From NCBI GenBank assembly GCA_964424455.1, contig CAYRJA010000001.1:15912-79911 (forward strand): 64,000 nt of DNA, in the 5' to 3' direction. Under the pieces are notes generated by a model that saw only the letters and a list, made by a program, of their open reading frames with translations, did no database searches and had not been told where the DNA came from. Positions 26,297 to 35,617 of this stretch are shown here, piece after piece (position 1 is the first letter of the stretch; every line of letters begins with the position of its first letter). This DNA comes from CAYRJA01 sp964424455 (GTDB lineage: Bacteria; Bacteroidota; Bacteroidia; Chitinophagales; UBA10324). The translations under genes and the position numbers were made by a program.

Positions 26297-27325
26297 ATGA
26301 CAGCTTCAAAGCATAAACATAAATTATCGAACTTATCAAGAGTTCTGATAGCAGCAGCTTCACTTGCCACTATAGCATCATTGCTTTTCCCCTTCTGGGA
26401 AATTCATTTATGGGCGCCTCAATATCCTGAAGGATTAACGATGTATATCTGGCACAACAAACTTTCCGGCGATGTACAAATCATTAATGGGTTGAATCAC
26501 TATATCGGCATGAAAATGATTAAGCAGGAAATGTTTCCGGAGTTTAAGATACTTGGAATTTGTATAGCTGTTATTATTCTGTGGGGTTTATTAGTTGCTG
26601 TAACAGGTTCGTTTAAGTTGCTTATCTCTCTTATTATCGCGGATGTAGTATTTGCCATCAGTGCAATGACGGATTTTTACCTTTGGGAATACGATTATGG
26701 ACATAACCTGAGTCCGGAAGCAGCCATCCAGGTTCCGGGCATGACTTACCAGCCGCCGCTTATCGGATACAAAGTACTTTTAAACTTCGAAGCATATAGC
26801 GGACCTTACATAGGAGGATGGGCGGCTATAATTGCAGGAGTTGTTTTCTTCTTAGTATTAGTTTATGAATGGAGAAAAAGACAAAAACACAATAAAATGA
26901 TGACACACATATTATCTGTAACAGGATTGCTCATATTGTTCTGTTTTTCTGCATGTTCACAAAATGCAGAACCGATTAAATACGGAAAAGACAATTGCAG
27001 CTACTGTAATATGACCATAATGAAAAAGAATTTCGGAGGAGAAATAGTAACGAAGAAAGGAAAGGTTTTCAAATTTGATGATGCAGGATGTCTGAGAGAT
27101 TTTCTTGTAGAAAAAAAGATAGAGAAGGGAGAAGCAGGGAAAATCTTTATGAATGATATGGATAAAGGCGAACTGATGGACACAGAACAATTAATTATAG
27201 TGAAGAATGATTCTTTCCGAACTCCGATGGTATCGGGTATCTTTGCGGTGAAAAAAGAAAACGCAAATGCTTACCTTGATAAAACAGGAAGCAGTGAAGT
27301 TGATATTAGTGAATGGATAAAATAG
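26297..27325 (+). CDS. nosL: Four-helix membrane protein fused in frame to NosL copper lipoprotein
   Basis: A single 342-codon frame contains what are usually two genes. Residues 1-200 are a membrane protein with about four helices (LIAAASLATIASLLFPFW, GICIAVIILWGLLVAV, LISLIIADVVFAI, WAAIIAGVVFFLVLVY), a type found in Bacteroidota nos clusters. From Met201/Met202 (ATG at 26897) a complete lipoprotein signal appears, with lipobox FSAC at Cys220, followed by a NosL domain (DNCSYCNMTIMKKNFGG, FKFDDAGCLRDF, MVSGIFAV). NosL is a Cu(I) chaperone for NosZ. Either the two are truly fused or the internal ATG starts a separate in-frame NosL. The 3' end overlaps nosD by 13 bp. Confidence 0.82.
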   Translation: MTASKHKHKLSNLSRVLIAAASLATIASLLFPFWEIHLWAPQYPEGLTMYIWHNKLSGDVQIINGLNHYIGMKMIKQEMFPEFKILGICIAVIILWGLLVAVTGSFKLLISLIIADVVFAISAMTDFYLWEYDYGHNLSPEAAIQVPGMTYQPPLIGYKVLLNFEAYSGPYIGGWAAIIAGVVFFLVLVYEWRKRQKHNKMMTHILSVTGLLILFCFSACSQNAEPIKYGKDNCSYCNMTIMKKNFGGEIVTKKGKVFKFDDAGCLRDFLVEKKIEKGEAGKIFMNDMDKGELMDTEQLIIVKNDSFRTPMVSGIFAVKKENANAYLDKTGSSEVDISEWIK

Positions 27326-28596
27326 TAAACACTTTCCAACAGCAGGCAAGGTATTTTTTCTTATTGATTCTTATTTCGTGCTGGAATTTTTTCTCTTCGG
27401 AGGCGAAACAGATTACGGTTTCAAATCATCAATCCATTAAGAAAGCTGTTACAGCAGCGGCATCAGGTGATACCATATTCATTGCTCAGGGAACCTACCG
27501 GGAACATGGAATTGAAATAAATATTCCGCTTACCATTATTGGAGAAAAATTTCCGGTGATTGATGGAGAAGCAAAAGGACAGATTTTCACTATTCATGCA
27601 AATGATGTTACAATCAAAGGATTGCAGATTCAAAACACAGGATATTCTGCTATGAATGACCTTGCCGGAGTCAGAACTCAGAATGTTTCCAATATAAATG
27701 TTATAGGAAATAAATTTCTGAACTGCTGCTATGCCATTTTTATTGCAGGAGGCAGCCGTTGCACAGTAGAAAATAATTCCATTAAAGGAAACCCCATAGA
27801 ACAGCAATTGGCAGGAAATGGAATTCACAGTTGGCAGAGCACACATTGTGAAATCCGCAACAATAACATTACCGGTCAGCGCGACGGAATTTATTTTGAA
27901 TTTGTTTTCTTCTCGGTTATCGAAAACAACCGCAGCTATGACAATATGCGTTATGGGTTGCATTTTATGTTTAGTGATAATAACAGGTTTGAAAAAAATA
28001 TTTTTGAAAGAAACGGAGCAGGAGTTGCTGTTATGTATAGCAAGTACATCACCATGCTCAATAATATTTACAGCCAGAATTGGGGAGGCAGCGCTTATGG
28101 ATTATTATTGAAAGACATTAATGACAGCTATGTACTTTATAATCACTTTGAAAAGAATACGGCAGCAATTAATATGGAGGGCTGTAACAGGAGTGTATTT
28201 CTTCATAATGATTTCATTCAGAATGGATGGGCAATGCGTGTTCAGGCAAATTGTGAGAATAATATAATCTCATTCAATAATTTTATAGGCAACACATTTG
28301 ATGTGGCAACAAACGGCTCTCTTTCTTTGAATTACTATTCAAGAAATTATTGGGATAAATATGACGGATATGATTTGAATAGAGACGGTGTTGGTGATGT
28401 ACCTTATCGCCCAGTCAGCGTGTTCAGCATGATAAGTGAAAATATACCCGAGAGCATGATTATGATGCAGAGTTTTTCAGTAATGCTTTTAGATAAAGTG
28501 GAAAGAGTGCTGCCCGGCATCATTCCCGAAGGATTGATTGATAACTTACCATTGATGAAAAAAAATAATAATGCTTATCCGGATTCAAAATCTTAA
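27313..28596 (+). CDS. nosD: NosD copper-site maturation protein
   Basis: A 427-residue periplasmic protein with an N-terminal signal (ARYFFLLILISCWNFFSSEA). The body is a right-handed beta-helix of the carbohydrate-binding/sugar-hydrolase (CASH) type, seen as repeated short strands with N-x-I and N-N-x-I motifs (IENNRSYDN, RFEKNIFERN, YVLYNHFEKN). NosD works with NosF and NosY to mature the CuZ site of NosZ. It overlaps the upstream frame by 13 bp and nosF by 26 bp, which indicates tight translational coupling in the nos operon. Confidence 0.93.
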   Translation: MDKIVNTFQQQARYFFLLILISCWNFFSSEAKQITVSNHQSIKKAVTAAASGDTIFIAQGTYREHGIEINIPLTIIGEKFPVIDGEAKGQIFTIHANDVTIKGLQIQNTGYSAMNDLAGVRTQNVSNINVIGNKFLNCCYAIFIAGGSRCTVENNSIKGNPIEQQLAGNGIHSWQSTHCEIRNNNITGQRDGIYFEFVFFSVIENNRSYDNMRYGLHFMFSDNNRFEKNIFERNGAGVAVMYSKYITMLNNIYSQNWGGSAYGLLLKDINDSYVLYNHFEKNTAAINMEGCNRSVFLHNDFIQNGWAMRVQANCENNIISFNNFIGNTFDVATNGSLSLNYYSRNYWDKYDGYDLNRDGVGDVPYRPVSVFSMISENIPESMIMMQSFSVMLLDKVERVLPGIIPEGLIDNLPLMKKNNNAYPDSKS

Positions 28597-29284
28597 CAAA
28601 AGTTTTCGCAGACTGCAGGTATTGAAAGATGTTACAGTTTCTTTTGATGTAAACCAGTCTGTTGCGATAGTAGGACCCAATGGCTCGGGTAAAACCACAC
28701 TTATTAAGACTATACTGGGAATGGTAATCCCTGACAGTGGCGAGATTAAAGTGAATGAAAAAAAAATCTACCGTAATTTTCATTACCGGCAGTCAATCGG
28801 TTATATGCCGCAGATAGGAAGGTATCCTGAGAATACAACAATTGGGCAAATCTTCCGGATGATAAAAGATATACGGCAGCACAACGGTTCACCGCTCGAT
28901 GAAGAATTAATAGAGGCATATCAATTGCCTTCCCTGTTTAACAAACGGATGAGGACACTTTCGGGCGGAACAAGGCAGAAAGTAAGCGCTGCGCTCGCAT
29001 TCCTTTTTAATCCTCCTATATTAATCCTGGATGAACCCACAGCAGGACTTGATCCGCTAAGCGCTGAAATTCTGAAAGAAAAAATTCTGAAGGAAAGAAG
29101 TCACAATAAACTTATACTGATTACATCGCATATAATGAGCGATCTGGACGAACTGAGTTCGCACATACTTTATATGCTTGAGGGTAATCTGCAATTTTTT
29201 AAATCTGTTGAAGATTTAAGAAAAGAAACAGAAGAAGAGCGGTTAGGGAAGATAATGGCAAAATTAATGATGCATAAATCCTGA
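28571..29284 (+). CDS. nosF: NosF ABC transporter ATP-binding protein
   Basis: A 237-residue ABC ATPase with Walker A GPNGSGKTT (35-43), Q-loop YMPQIGRYPE (~79), signature LSGGTRQKV (~134), Walker B LILDEPTAGLDP (~155) and the switch His in ITSHIM (~189). It pairs with the NosY permease and NosD for CuZ-site assembly in NosZ, probably by moving a sulfur species or by conformational work. It overlaps nosD by 26 bp and precedes nosY by 82 bp. Confidence 0.93.
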   Translation: MLIRIQNLNKSFRRLQVLKDVTVSFDVNQSVAIVGPNGSGKTTLIKTILGMVIPDSGEIKVNEKKIYRNFHYRQSIGYMPQIGRYPENTTIGQIFRMIKDIRQHNGSPLDEELIEAYQLPSLFNKRMRTLSGGTRQKVSAALAFLFNPPILILDEPTAGLDPLSAEILKEKILKERSHNKLILITSHIMSDLDELSSHILYMLEGNLQFFKSVEDLRKETEEERLGKIMAKLMMHKS

Positions 29285-29366
29285 TTTGCCATTAGGAAAA
29301 AGAAAATTAAACAGGATATTTCAGAGAGGGATTTTTTGAAATATTCGGGACAACAATAAAGATAGA

Positions 29367-30131
29367 ATGAAACTACTGAAATACATATTTTTTGATTTAG
29401 TGCGCAGCCGGTTTGTACTGTTTTATTTCCTGCTGTTGCTGATTTTCACCGGAACATTCCTGCTGTTACAGGAGGACGCTGCCAAAGTTCAGTTGAGTTT
29501 GCTGAATATCATTATTCTGATTGTTCCCCTGGTCAGTGTCATCTTTGCTACGATTCACTGGTACAACTCATCTGAGTTTATTGAAGTGCTGCTTGCTCAA
29601 CCAGTCAGCAGAAAAAAAATTTTTATCAGCGAATTATTAGCGTTAAGTCTTGCGGTAGGAGGAGCTTTTGTGCTGGCAACAGGTTTTCCGCTGCTGTTGT
29701 TTTATCCTGACATTGTTTCAGTCCTTCTGATTGTTGCAGGATTCTTTCTTACTGTCATATTTATTGCATTGGCTTTCTGGGCGGCGGTTTTTACCAGAGA
29801 TAAAGCAAAAGGAATCGGATTGAGTTTGGTACTATGGCTTTACTTCTCTCTTATTTATGACGGGTTGGTGCTGATGCTGATGTTCAACCTGAGCGATTAT
29901 CCGATTAGTAAGGCGGTGGTAGCGCTCCTTTCGCTCAACCCCGTTGATATGGCAAGAGTAATGGTGCTGATGAAAATGAATATGAATGCTATGCTCGGGT
30001 ACAGCGGAGCAGTGTTTACTGAGTTTTTAGGCAGCACTGTCGGATTGGTTTATTCAGGCATATTGCTTTTCATCTGGGCTTTAGTGCCTTTCTGGTGGGC
30101 GCTAAAAAGATTTTCACATAAGGATTTGTAA
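29367..30131 (+). CDS. nosY: NosY ABC transporter permease
   Basis: A 254-residue inner-membrane permease with six predicted helices (VLFYFLLLLIFTGTFLLL, LSLLNIIILIVPLVSVIFA, LALSLAVGGAFVLATGF, VLLIVAGFFLTVIFIALAFW, LSLVLWLYFSLIYDGLVLML, VGLVYSGILLFIWALVPFWW). It fits the ABC-2/NosY family and follows nosF, its likely ATPase. The stop codon lies in a copy of the enriched TTGTAACAG word, and the next gene starts 3 bp later. Confidence 0.88.
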   Translation: MKLLKYIFFDLVRSRFVLFYFLLLLIFTGTFLLLQEDAAKVQLSLLNIIILIVPLVSVIFATIHWYNSSEFIEVLLAQPVSRKKIFISELLALSLAVGGAFVLATGFPLLLFYPDIVSVLLIVAGFFLTVIFIALAFWAAVFTRDKAKGIGLSLVLWLYFSLIYDGLVLMLMFNLSDYPISKAVVALLSLNPVDMARVMVLMKMNMNAMLGYSGAVFTEFLGSTVGLVYSGILLFIWALVPFWWALKRFSHKDL

Positions 30132-30134
30132 CAG

Positions 30135-31388
30135 ATGGATAACAAGCAAACTTTCGTAAAGAGATTTTATGTTGCCTTGTTCAATCTGTTGCTGGCTGCT
30201 TCAGTTGGTACCATCCTGCGTTATGTGTTTATTCACCCCCTGAAAATAGTAGATGATTTTCGTTATGTACTTCATGCACATTCACATGTTGCAATGATGG
30301 GATGGGGGTTTATGGCACTGTTCGGTTGCCTGTTGTATTCTTTCTCACCTGAAACTTCAGGAAAGAAAATTTATCATATTCTTTTCTGGACGTGTGAGGT
30401 AATTATTCTAATCTTACTCGTTAATTTCTGGGTGAATGGCTATGATGTTACAAGCATTGTTTTATCGACAGGTTATATTGTTATCACCTTTATTTTCTCC
30501 ATCCGCCTTTTTCGTGATATAAGGAGGAAAGAAAATGTAAAGAATAAACTAAGTATTCACCTGTTGTGTATTTCACTTTTTTTCCTGTGCCTTTCTGCAA
30601 TTGGTATTATGGGTATGGCTCCAACAATGATGTTCATGCAAGGTTCGCTGAAAATACTTTTTTATTATTTAACGGTACAGTTCTACATGCATTTTCAATA
30701 CAACGGATGGTTCATATTTGCATGCCTTGCTTTATTTTTCACAATGAAGAAGAATGATGCGGCTGTTATAGAACATAAGAACTCTTTAATGGTTGTTTAC
30801 CTGTTTGCATTCAGTACTGTTGTAGCATTCTGTTTCGATGTATTCTGGGCGTTTCCACACTATCCTGTATTTCTGAATCTGTCAGTTGTAGTTGCGGTCA
30901 TCCAGTTGATTATGACTGTAACATTATTTGTAATTAATAAAGATTTAGTGAAAGCTATTTGGGGAGGATTAAGATATGGTGTGAAAATACTTTTCCTGAT
31001 TTCCTTTATTGCTCTTATGTTAAAGGAGCTGATACAAATAATAATCATTTATCCCGGAATGGCTCAAACTGTTTTTGTACTTCGCAGTTATGTGATAGCT
31101 TACCTGCACCTGATATTTCTGGGTATTACAACTGTTTTTCTTTTGGGTTATGCCTGGCAGAATGGAGCTTTAGTTATTCAATCAACATTCACAAAATTCG
31201 CTATCATATTAATTATCAGTTGCATCTTCTTAATTGAGTTAGCGCTTGCTATCATGGGTACTTTATCGTGGGCAGGAAAGTATAACCCACCATATATGTA
31301 TGTATTCATTTTTGCTTTCTCCCTTTCTATTGTCATAGGTATTATTATACTTCTTCTGCTGAACAGAAAAAAAAGAATAAACGAATAA
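30135..31388 (+). CDS. Polytopic haem-copper-oxidase-I-like or NnrS-like membrane protein
   Basis: A 417-residue membrane protein with about 11-12 helices. Conserved-looking His residues sit in helices: VLHAHSHVAMMGWGF (~44-58), FYMHFQYNGW (~185) and IAYLHLIFLG (~325). The HAHxH...GWG pattern is reminiscent of cytochrome oxidase subunit I-like and NnrS-type haem proteins. It starts 3 bp after nosY, so it belongs to the nos operon. A role in electron transfer or NO handling is inferred from position only. It may also be a copper or haem maturation factor. Confidence 0.6.
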   Translation: MDNKQTFVKRFYVALFNLLLAASVGTILRYVFIHPLKIVDDFRYVLHAHSHVAMMGWGFMALFGCLLYSFSPETSGKKIYHILFWTCEVIILILLVNFWVNGYDVTSIVLSTGYIVITFIFSIRLFRDIRRKENVKNKLSIHLLCISLFFLCLSAIGIMGMAPTMMFMQGSLKILFYYLTVQFYMHFQYNGWFIFACLALFFTMKKNDAAVIEHKNSLMVVYLFAFSTVVAFCFDVFWAFPHYPVFLNLSVVVAVIQLIMTVTLFVINKDLVKAIWGGLRYGVKILFLISFIALMLKELIQIIIIYPGMAQTVFVLRSYVIAYLHLIFLGITTVFLLGYAWQNGALVIQSTFTKFAIILIISCIFLIELALAIMGTLSWAGKYNPPYMYVFIFAFSLSIVIGIIILLLLNRKKRINE

Positions 31389-31404
31389 CCGTACCGTCTG
31401 ACGG

Positions 31405-32187
31405 CTATTCCTGCCGCCTGAATGTATATACAACCCCCATAGACAGTTTGAATAGCGGCAAGGCAAGCTGTGAAGAAGTGTTTACACTGAAATAAGCATC
31501 AGAATTAATAGTGGGAATTATTGCTCCGAACTGTAACACCCCTTTCAGGTTTTTTCCTCCCGCTTTCATTGTAACAGCGGGTTCAAGATTCACGAAATAG
31601 AGAGAAGTATTGCTATGATACTGAAACTCGGTGTTCCAGAATTTAAACTCATTGTAGAGATGGGCATAAATATGATACAACTGAACATAATTTCCTCTCA
31701 GATCAAAAGCAATATCAAAATTCTCACTGGTGTATCCGATTCCGGGTTGAAGGAAAATATTGGAGTACTTCGCACTCACTTCAGGATTGGAAGTTTTGTC
31801 TATCCGGTCTTTAGTAGAACCAAAGCCGCCTCCGCCGTAACATTGAAACAGCCCATGTTTTTCTTTACCAAATGTTATAAAATATCCCGCTCCAGCCTCT
31901 CCGGAAAATATATTCAGTTTCTCAATACCTGAATCAGGAATACTCAGGGTGCTGGTGCGGCGGGTGTGGTACATACCGTTAGCTAAAACTCCGATATGGT
32001 TTGTCAGAGCATAACAAGTCTGGAAATTCAACAATCCACTACCCGACACGCCTAATGCTCCCCCTGCTTTCAGTTCTCCTTTTTCTTTCAACAGCGGAGA
32101 ATGGATCGTGTTCGGTTTGTAAAGAGTTACACAACCCGAAAGCAAAACTGACATCACAAAAAGAACTGCCTGAGTTGTGTTTTTCAT
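31405..32187 (-). CDS. Outer-membrane-type beta-rich lipoprotein, hypothetical
   Basis: A 260-residue lipoprotein (lipobox LLSGC at the end of a short signal peptide). The mature protein is beta-rich with Gly and aromatic alternation (AGYFITFG, CYGGGGFGS, IFLQPGIGYTSENFDIAFDLRGNYV, LSMGVVYTFRR), as in small outer-membrane beta-barrels. No family was recognised. It is convergent with the last nos operon gene and lies 52 bp downstream of the universal stress protein gene on the same strand. Confidence 0.62.
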   Translation of the reverse strand: MKNTTQAVLFVMSVLLSGCVTLYKPNTIHSPLLKEKGELKAGGALGVSGSGLLNFQTCYALTNHIGVLANGMYHTRRTSTLSIPDSGIEKLNIFSGEAGAGYFITFGKEKHGLFQCYGGGGFGSTKDRIDKTSNPEVSAKYSNIFLQPGIGYTSENFDIAFDLRGNYVQLYHIYAHLYNEFKFWNTEFQYHSNTSLYFVNLEPAVTMKAGGKNLKGVLQFGAIIPTINSDAYFSVNTSSQLALPLFKLSMGVVYTFRRQE

Positions 32188-32239
32188 GCTGTTGCCGGCT
32201 TATTTATTATCAGCGCTATTGTCTGCAAGTAAACTCAGA

Positions 32240-33133
32240 TTAAGATGATTTGCGGCTACGCTTTGTTTTAGCCGGTGATTTTTTAGTGCGTTGAGTATAA
32301 TCCTTTTCATGCAGCACCAGCACAGGTACAGAAGTGTGGTAAATCATTTGTTCTGTTACACTCCCTTTCATGAACAGTCGGTTAAACAAACTCTTTTTAC
32401 GAGGGAGCATTACCAATACACTTGCTTTGTTCTTAGTCAGAAATGTGCTGATGCCACTGGCGATTTCAATATCAGCAACAACAGCTCCTGTTATTTTTTT
32501 ATAAGGAAATTGCTTTTTGATTTTCTTTATTGCATCATTAAATTTTACATCATTATCTGCAAACACCTTATTGTTGACATTGAGAAAGATAATTTCTGAT
32601 TTAGCTTTTTTTGCCACAGGAATCAACTCTTTAATATGTTCAATATTATCTTTTAGTAAATCGGTGGCATATACTATTGTATTCAGCCCGCTGTAATTTG
32701 CATTGTGCGGAACAGCCAGCGCCATACACGGAGCATTGCGCATAATTTTCCATGCATTAGTGCCGAATAAAACTGTTTCTAAGAAACCTTTTCCTTTGGC
32801 TCCTGTTACAATTAAATCTACTTTCTTTTCTTTTGCCAGATCCCTGATTTGCGAAGCAACTACACCGGCTTTCAGTACCGGAATAATTTTAACCCCTACT
32901 GCATATTTTTTAATTGAAGTATAATAGGTTTTCAGATCCTTTTCTGCGGCATCATAAAGTGCAGCATAGTTTAACCGCATATTGGTTAATGCTCCATCAT
33001 AACCGAGATCAGGCACATCAAATATATGTGTGAGAAGAATGGTTGATTTAAAGTCTTTGGCAAGCGCTATCGCATACCGGCAGGCATTGTCTGCCGCTTT
33101 CGAAAAATCGGTGGTGACAAGAATAGTTTTCAT
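32240..33133 (-). CDS. Tandem universal stress protein
   Basis: A 297-residue cytoplasmic protein with two UspA folds. The first begins with TILVTTDFSKAADNACRYAIALA and has the nucleotide-loop-like VTGAKGKGFLETVLFGTNAWKI (~112-135). The second (~150-277) ends in a degenerate loop (VLMLPRKKSLFNRLFMKGSVTEQM). The tail is very basic (RTKKSPAKTKRSRKSS). Tandem Usp proteins respond to starvation, redox and anoxia stress in many bacteria. A TAnnTTTG element lies 68 bp upstream. Confidence 0.88.
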   Translation of the reverse strand: MKTILVTTDFSKAADNACRYAIALAKDFKSTILLTHIFDVPDLGYDGALTNMRLNYAALYDAAEKDLKTYYTSIKKYAVGVKIIPVLKAGVVASQIRDLAKEKKVDLIVTGAKGKGFLETVLFGTNAWKIMRNAPCMALAVPHNANYSGLNTIVYATDLLKDNIEHIKELIPVAKKAKSEIIFLNVNNKVFADNDVKFNDAIKKIKKQFPYKKITGAVVADIEIASGISTFLTKNKASVLVMLPRKKSLFNRLFMKGSVTEQMIYHTSVPVLVLHEKDYTQRTKKSPAKTKRSRKSS

Positions 33134-33200
33134 AGTGTAGTGTTACAGTTGAGTGAATGATTAACTTTTATTCTCGTTTATTAATTGCTTTTATAAGTAT

Positions 33201-33208
33201 CAAAATTA
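33201..33208 (-). promoter_or_regulatory. Promoter -7 element (TAATTTTG on minus strand)
   Basis: An exact TAnnTTTG match on the minus strand, 67 bp before the universal stress protein start. Confidence 0.4.
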
Positions 33209-33269
33209 ACAATCACAAGATAGGTAGGAGTTATTAATACAACAAGAGGTTTATGCTCATATCATACGT

Positions 33270-35483
33270 TCAGGTAAGCAAACCCAACAAAGACAGCAGT
33301 GTCCGTGGCGATTTCAGGTTGTAACGAGCAGAGGAAATACCCGCACCGACCTTTAAAGTCCACGCTTCTGAATTTTTCATTACACTGAACATATCTTCAT
33401 CTGTTCGATCATCACCAACACAAAAGATAAAATCATACTTCTTCTCGGACAGGATTCTTGTAACAGCCTTGCCTTTATCTGCTTCCAGACTCCGGAGTTC
33501 CACCACTTTATTGCCATTAATCACCTGAACATTCACGTTTTTAAAAACATCGCTTAGTTCGCTGAATAATTCCTTTGCACGCATATCTCCCAGATTATTA
33601 TCAGCTTTCCGGTAATGCCATCCGATTGAAAATTCCTTTTCTTCTACAAATGCCCCGGCACAACGTTGTTCATAAGAGTGCATAATCTCTAACGCTTTCG
33701 TTTTCCATCCAATAAAAGAACTGATGGTATTCACCCATTTTTCTCCCTTCCGCTTAATACGGGCACCGTGTTCTGCAATCAGATGGATAGGCAACGCTCC
33801 AAACCATTGCTCTAATGTTTTTATGCTTCTACCACTCACGATGAATACATCATTGCGGGAAGATGCAGTCAGCCGTTTCAATACCTGTATTAACTCTGCA
33901 GTAGGAGCAGCTTTCTCCGGGTTATCTGCAAATTCTACAAGTGTTCCATCATAGTCCAGTAGCAGCAGCCGGTGTTTTGCCCCGATATAAGCAGCTATTA
34001 ATTTCATCTTCTTCCAAATGCTAAGACGCTGAACCGAAAATTGGTTTTGCTGTCTGTGTATGTTCCGCAACTGTGACAGAAAATCTTCCGCCCATCGTTT
34101 TACATCATAATTTTTTATCCGTTGCTGCATATTGTTTAGTCTGAACTCCTGCTCCTGTTCAGGCATACTCAACGCTTGACGGATTTTCAATACCATATCT
34201 TCTTTATCTATCGGATTTACTATCAATGATTCGCCTAATTCGCTGGCTGCACCGGCCATTTCACTCAGTATCAGTACACCATGTTTGTCTTTGCGGCTTG
34301 CTACAAATTCTTTTGCCACCAGATTCATCCCATCTCGTATCGGCGTAATCAGCGCAAGATCGCAAGCAGTATAAAAAGCGGATAGCTCTGTAAATTCAAG
34401 ATGGGCATAACGATAAATCAGCGGTTGCCATGTCAGTGTTCCGTAAATACTGTTAATGTTTCCAACCGCTTCATTTATCATTCTTTTTCGTTCGGAATAT
34501 TTATCAATAGATATGCGGGAAGGAACAATAATGAGAATGAACACTACTTTTCCTCTGTATTCGGGATATTCGTCCATTAATGTTTTGTATGCAGAAAGCC
34601 GGTAGCTGATGCCTTTTGTATAATCAAGCCGGTCAACAGAAAAGATGATTTTACTACCTGTAAATTTCTGTAACAGTTCTTTCCTTTGTTTTTCAATTTC
34701 AGGATAATCATAAGCTGAATTGAATTTTTCAAAATCAATACTGATAGGGAAAATATCAATTTTTACCAACCTGTTTTCAAAACGAATAATACGCTGATCA
34801 TCCTCATACCCCATAATCCGCTGTACAGATTTCAGAAAGTGCATAGCAAAATCATTTGTATGAAACCCGACGATATCTGCGCCCAGCATCCCTTCCAGCA
34901 AAGCGTGTCCCCATTTGTGAGGAATCAGCCGGAAGATTTCATAAGAAGGAAACGGGATATGCAGAAAAAAGCCGATGGGTGTTCCCGGATTTTTCTCACG
35001 AAGCATTTTTGGGAGCAGCAGTAAATGATAGTCATGAATCCACACTACATCGTCCGGACCCGCGTGTTTGGATAGCACTTCTGCAAAACTTCTATTGGCA
35101 GCAGTATAGTGCTTTAAATTATCCGAGCTGTATTCAGCAAAGGAAGTAAAATAGTGAAACAGAGGCCATATAACAGTGTTGGAAAATCCATCGTAATAAC
35201 CGCGATATACTTTCTTATCAATAAAAACGGGAAGATAGGAAAACGATTCCTGCTTCAATCGTTTGTGAAAAATTTTCCAATCTTCTTCCGTACACCCCGG
35301 ACAGCCGCACCAGATTACTTCAGAAAACATTTCTGCCTTTATTGTTTCATCATGTTGTAAGAAACTGTTCATAGCGGAAACCAATCCTCCTGAAGAGGAT
35401 TTTATTTCAGGGCCGTTTGCTCCTCTTATAAAATTTACGGGCAACCTGTTAGAAACGATGAAGAGTTTTCCTTTTTTACTCAT
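33270..35483 (-). CDS. otsAB: Bifunctional trehalose-6-phosphate synthase/phosphatase (OtsA-OtsB fusion)
   Basis: A 737-residue fusion. Residues ~1-475 are a GT20 trehalose-6-phosphate synthase: VSNRLPVNF (~9), SGGLVSAM (~31), WIHDYHLLLLP (~147), SVDRLDYTKGI (~280) and the GMNLVAKEF donor-site segment (~382). Residues ~500-737 are a HAD-type trehalose-6-phosphate phosphatase, with LLLDYDGTL near 505 and a CVGDDRTDEDMF motif near 690. Together they make trehalose from UDP-glucose and glucose-6-phosphate. The GH15 gene lies upstream on the same strand (134 bp gap), a frequent pairing. Confidence 0.94.
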   Translation of the reverse strand: MSKKGKLFIVSNRLPVNFIRGANGPEIKSSSGGLVSAMNSFLQHDETIKAEMFSEVIWCGCPGCTEEDWKIFHKRLKQESFSYLPVFIDKKVYRGYYDGFSNTVIWPLFHYFTSFAEYSSDNLKHYTAANRSFAEVLSKHAGPDDVVWIHDYHLLLLPKMLREKNPGTPIGFFLHIPFPSYEIFRLIPHKWGHALLEGMLGADIVGFHTNDFAMHFLKSVQRIMGYEDDQRIIRFENRLVKIDIFPISIDFEKFNSAYDYPEIEKQRKELLQKFTGSKIIFSVDRLDYTKGISYRLSAYKTLMDEYPEYRGKVVFILIIVPSRISIDKYSERKRMINEAVGNINSIYGTLTWQPLIYRYAHLEFTELSAFYTACDLALITPIRDGMNLVAKEFVASRKDKHGVLILSEMAGAASELGESLIVNPIDKEDMVLKIRQALSMPEQEQEFRLNNMQQRIKNYDVKRWAEDFLSQLRNIHRQQNQFSVQRLSIWKKMKLIAAYIGAKHRLLLLDYDGTLVEFADNPEKAAPTAELIQVLKRLTASSRNDVFIVSGRSIKTLEQWFGALPIHLIAEHGARIKRKGEKWVNTISSFIGWKTKALEIMHSYEQRCAGAFVEEKEFSIGWHYRKADNNLGDMRAKELFSELSDVFKNVNVQVINGNKVVELRSLEADKGKAVTRILSEKKYDFIFCVGDDRTDEDMFSVMKNSEAWTLKVGAGISSARYNLKSPRTLLSLLGLLT

Positions 35484-35617
35484 TTGAAAAATATGCTGCT
35501 GGTATATAATAAATTGAATACTGCTTCTTGCAATTGACTAAAGATACTATTTTAAACCTGTTTCTCATTTTACTGTTCATCAACCGATAAATTTTAAGAA
35601 AGAAAATCTTCCGGGTG

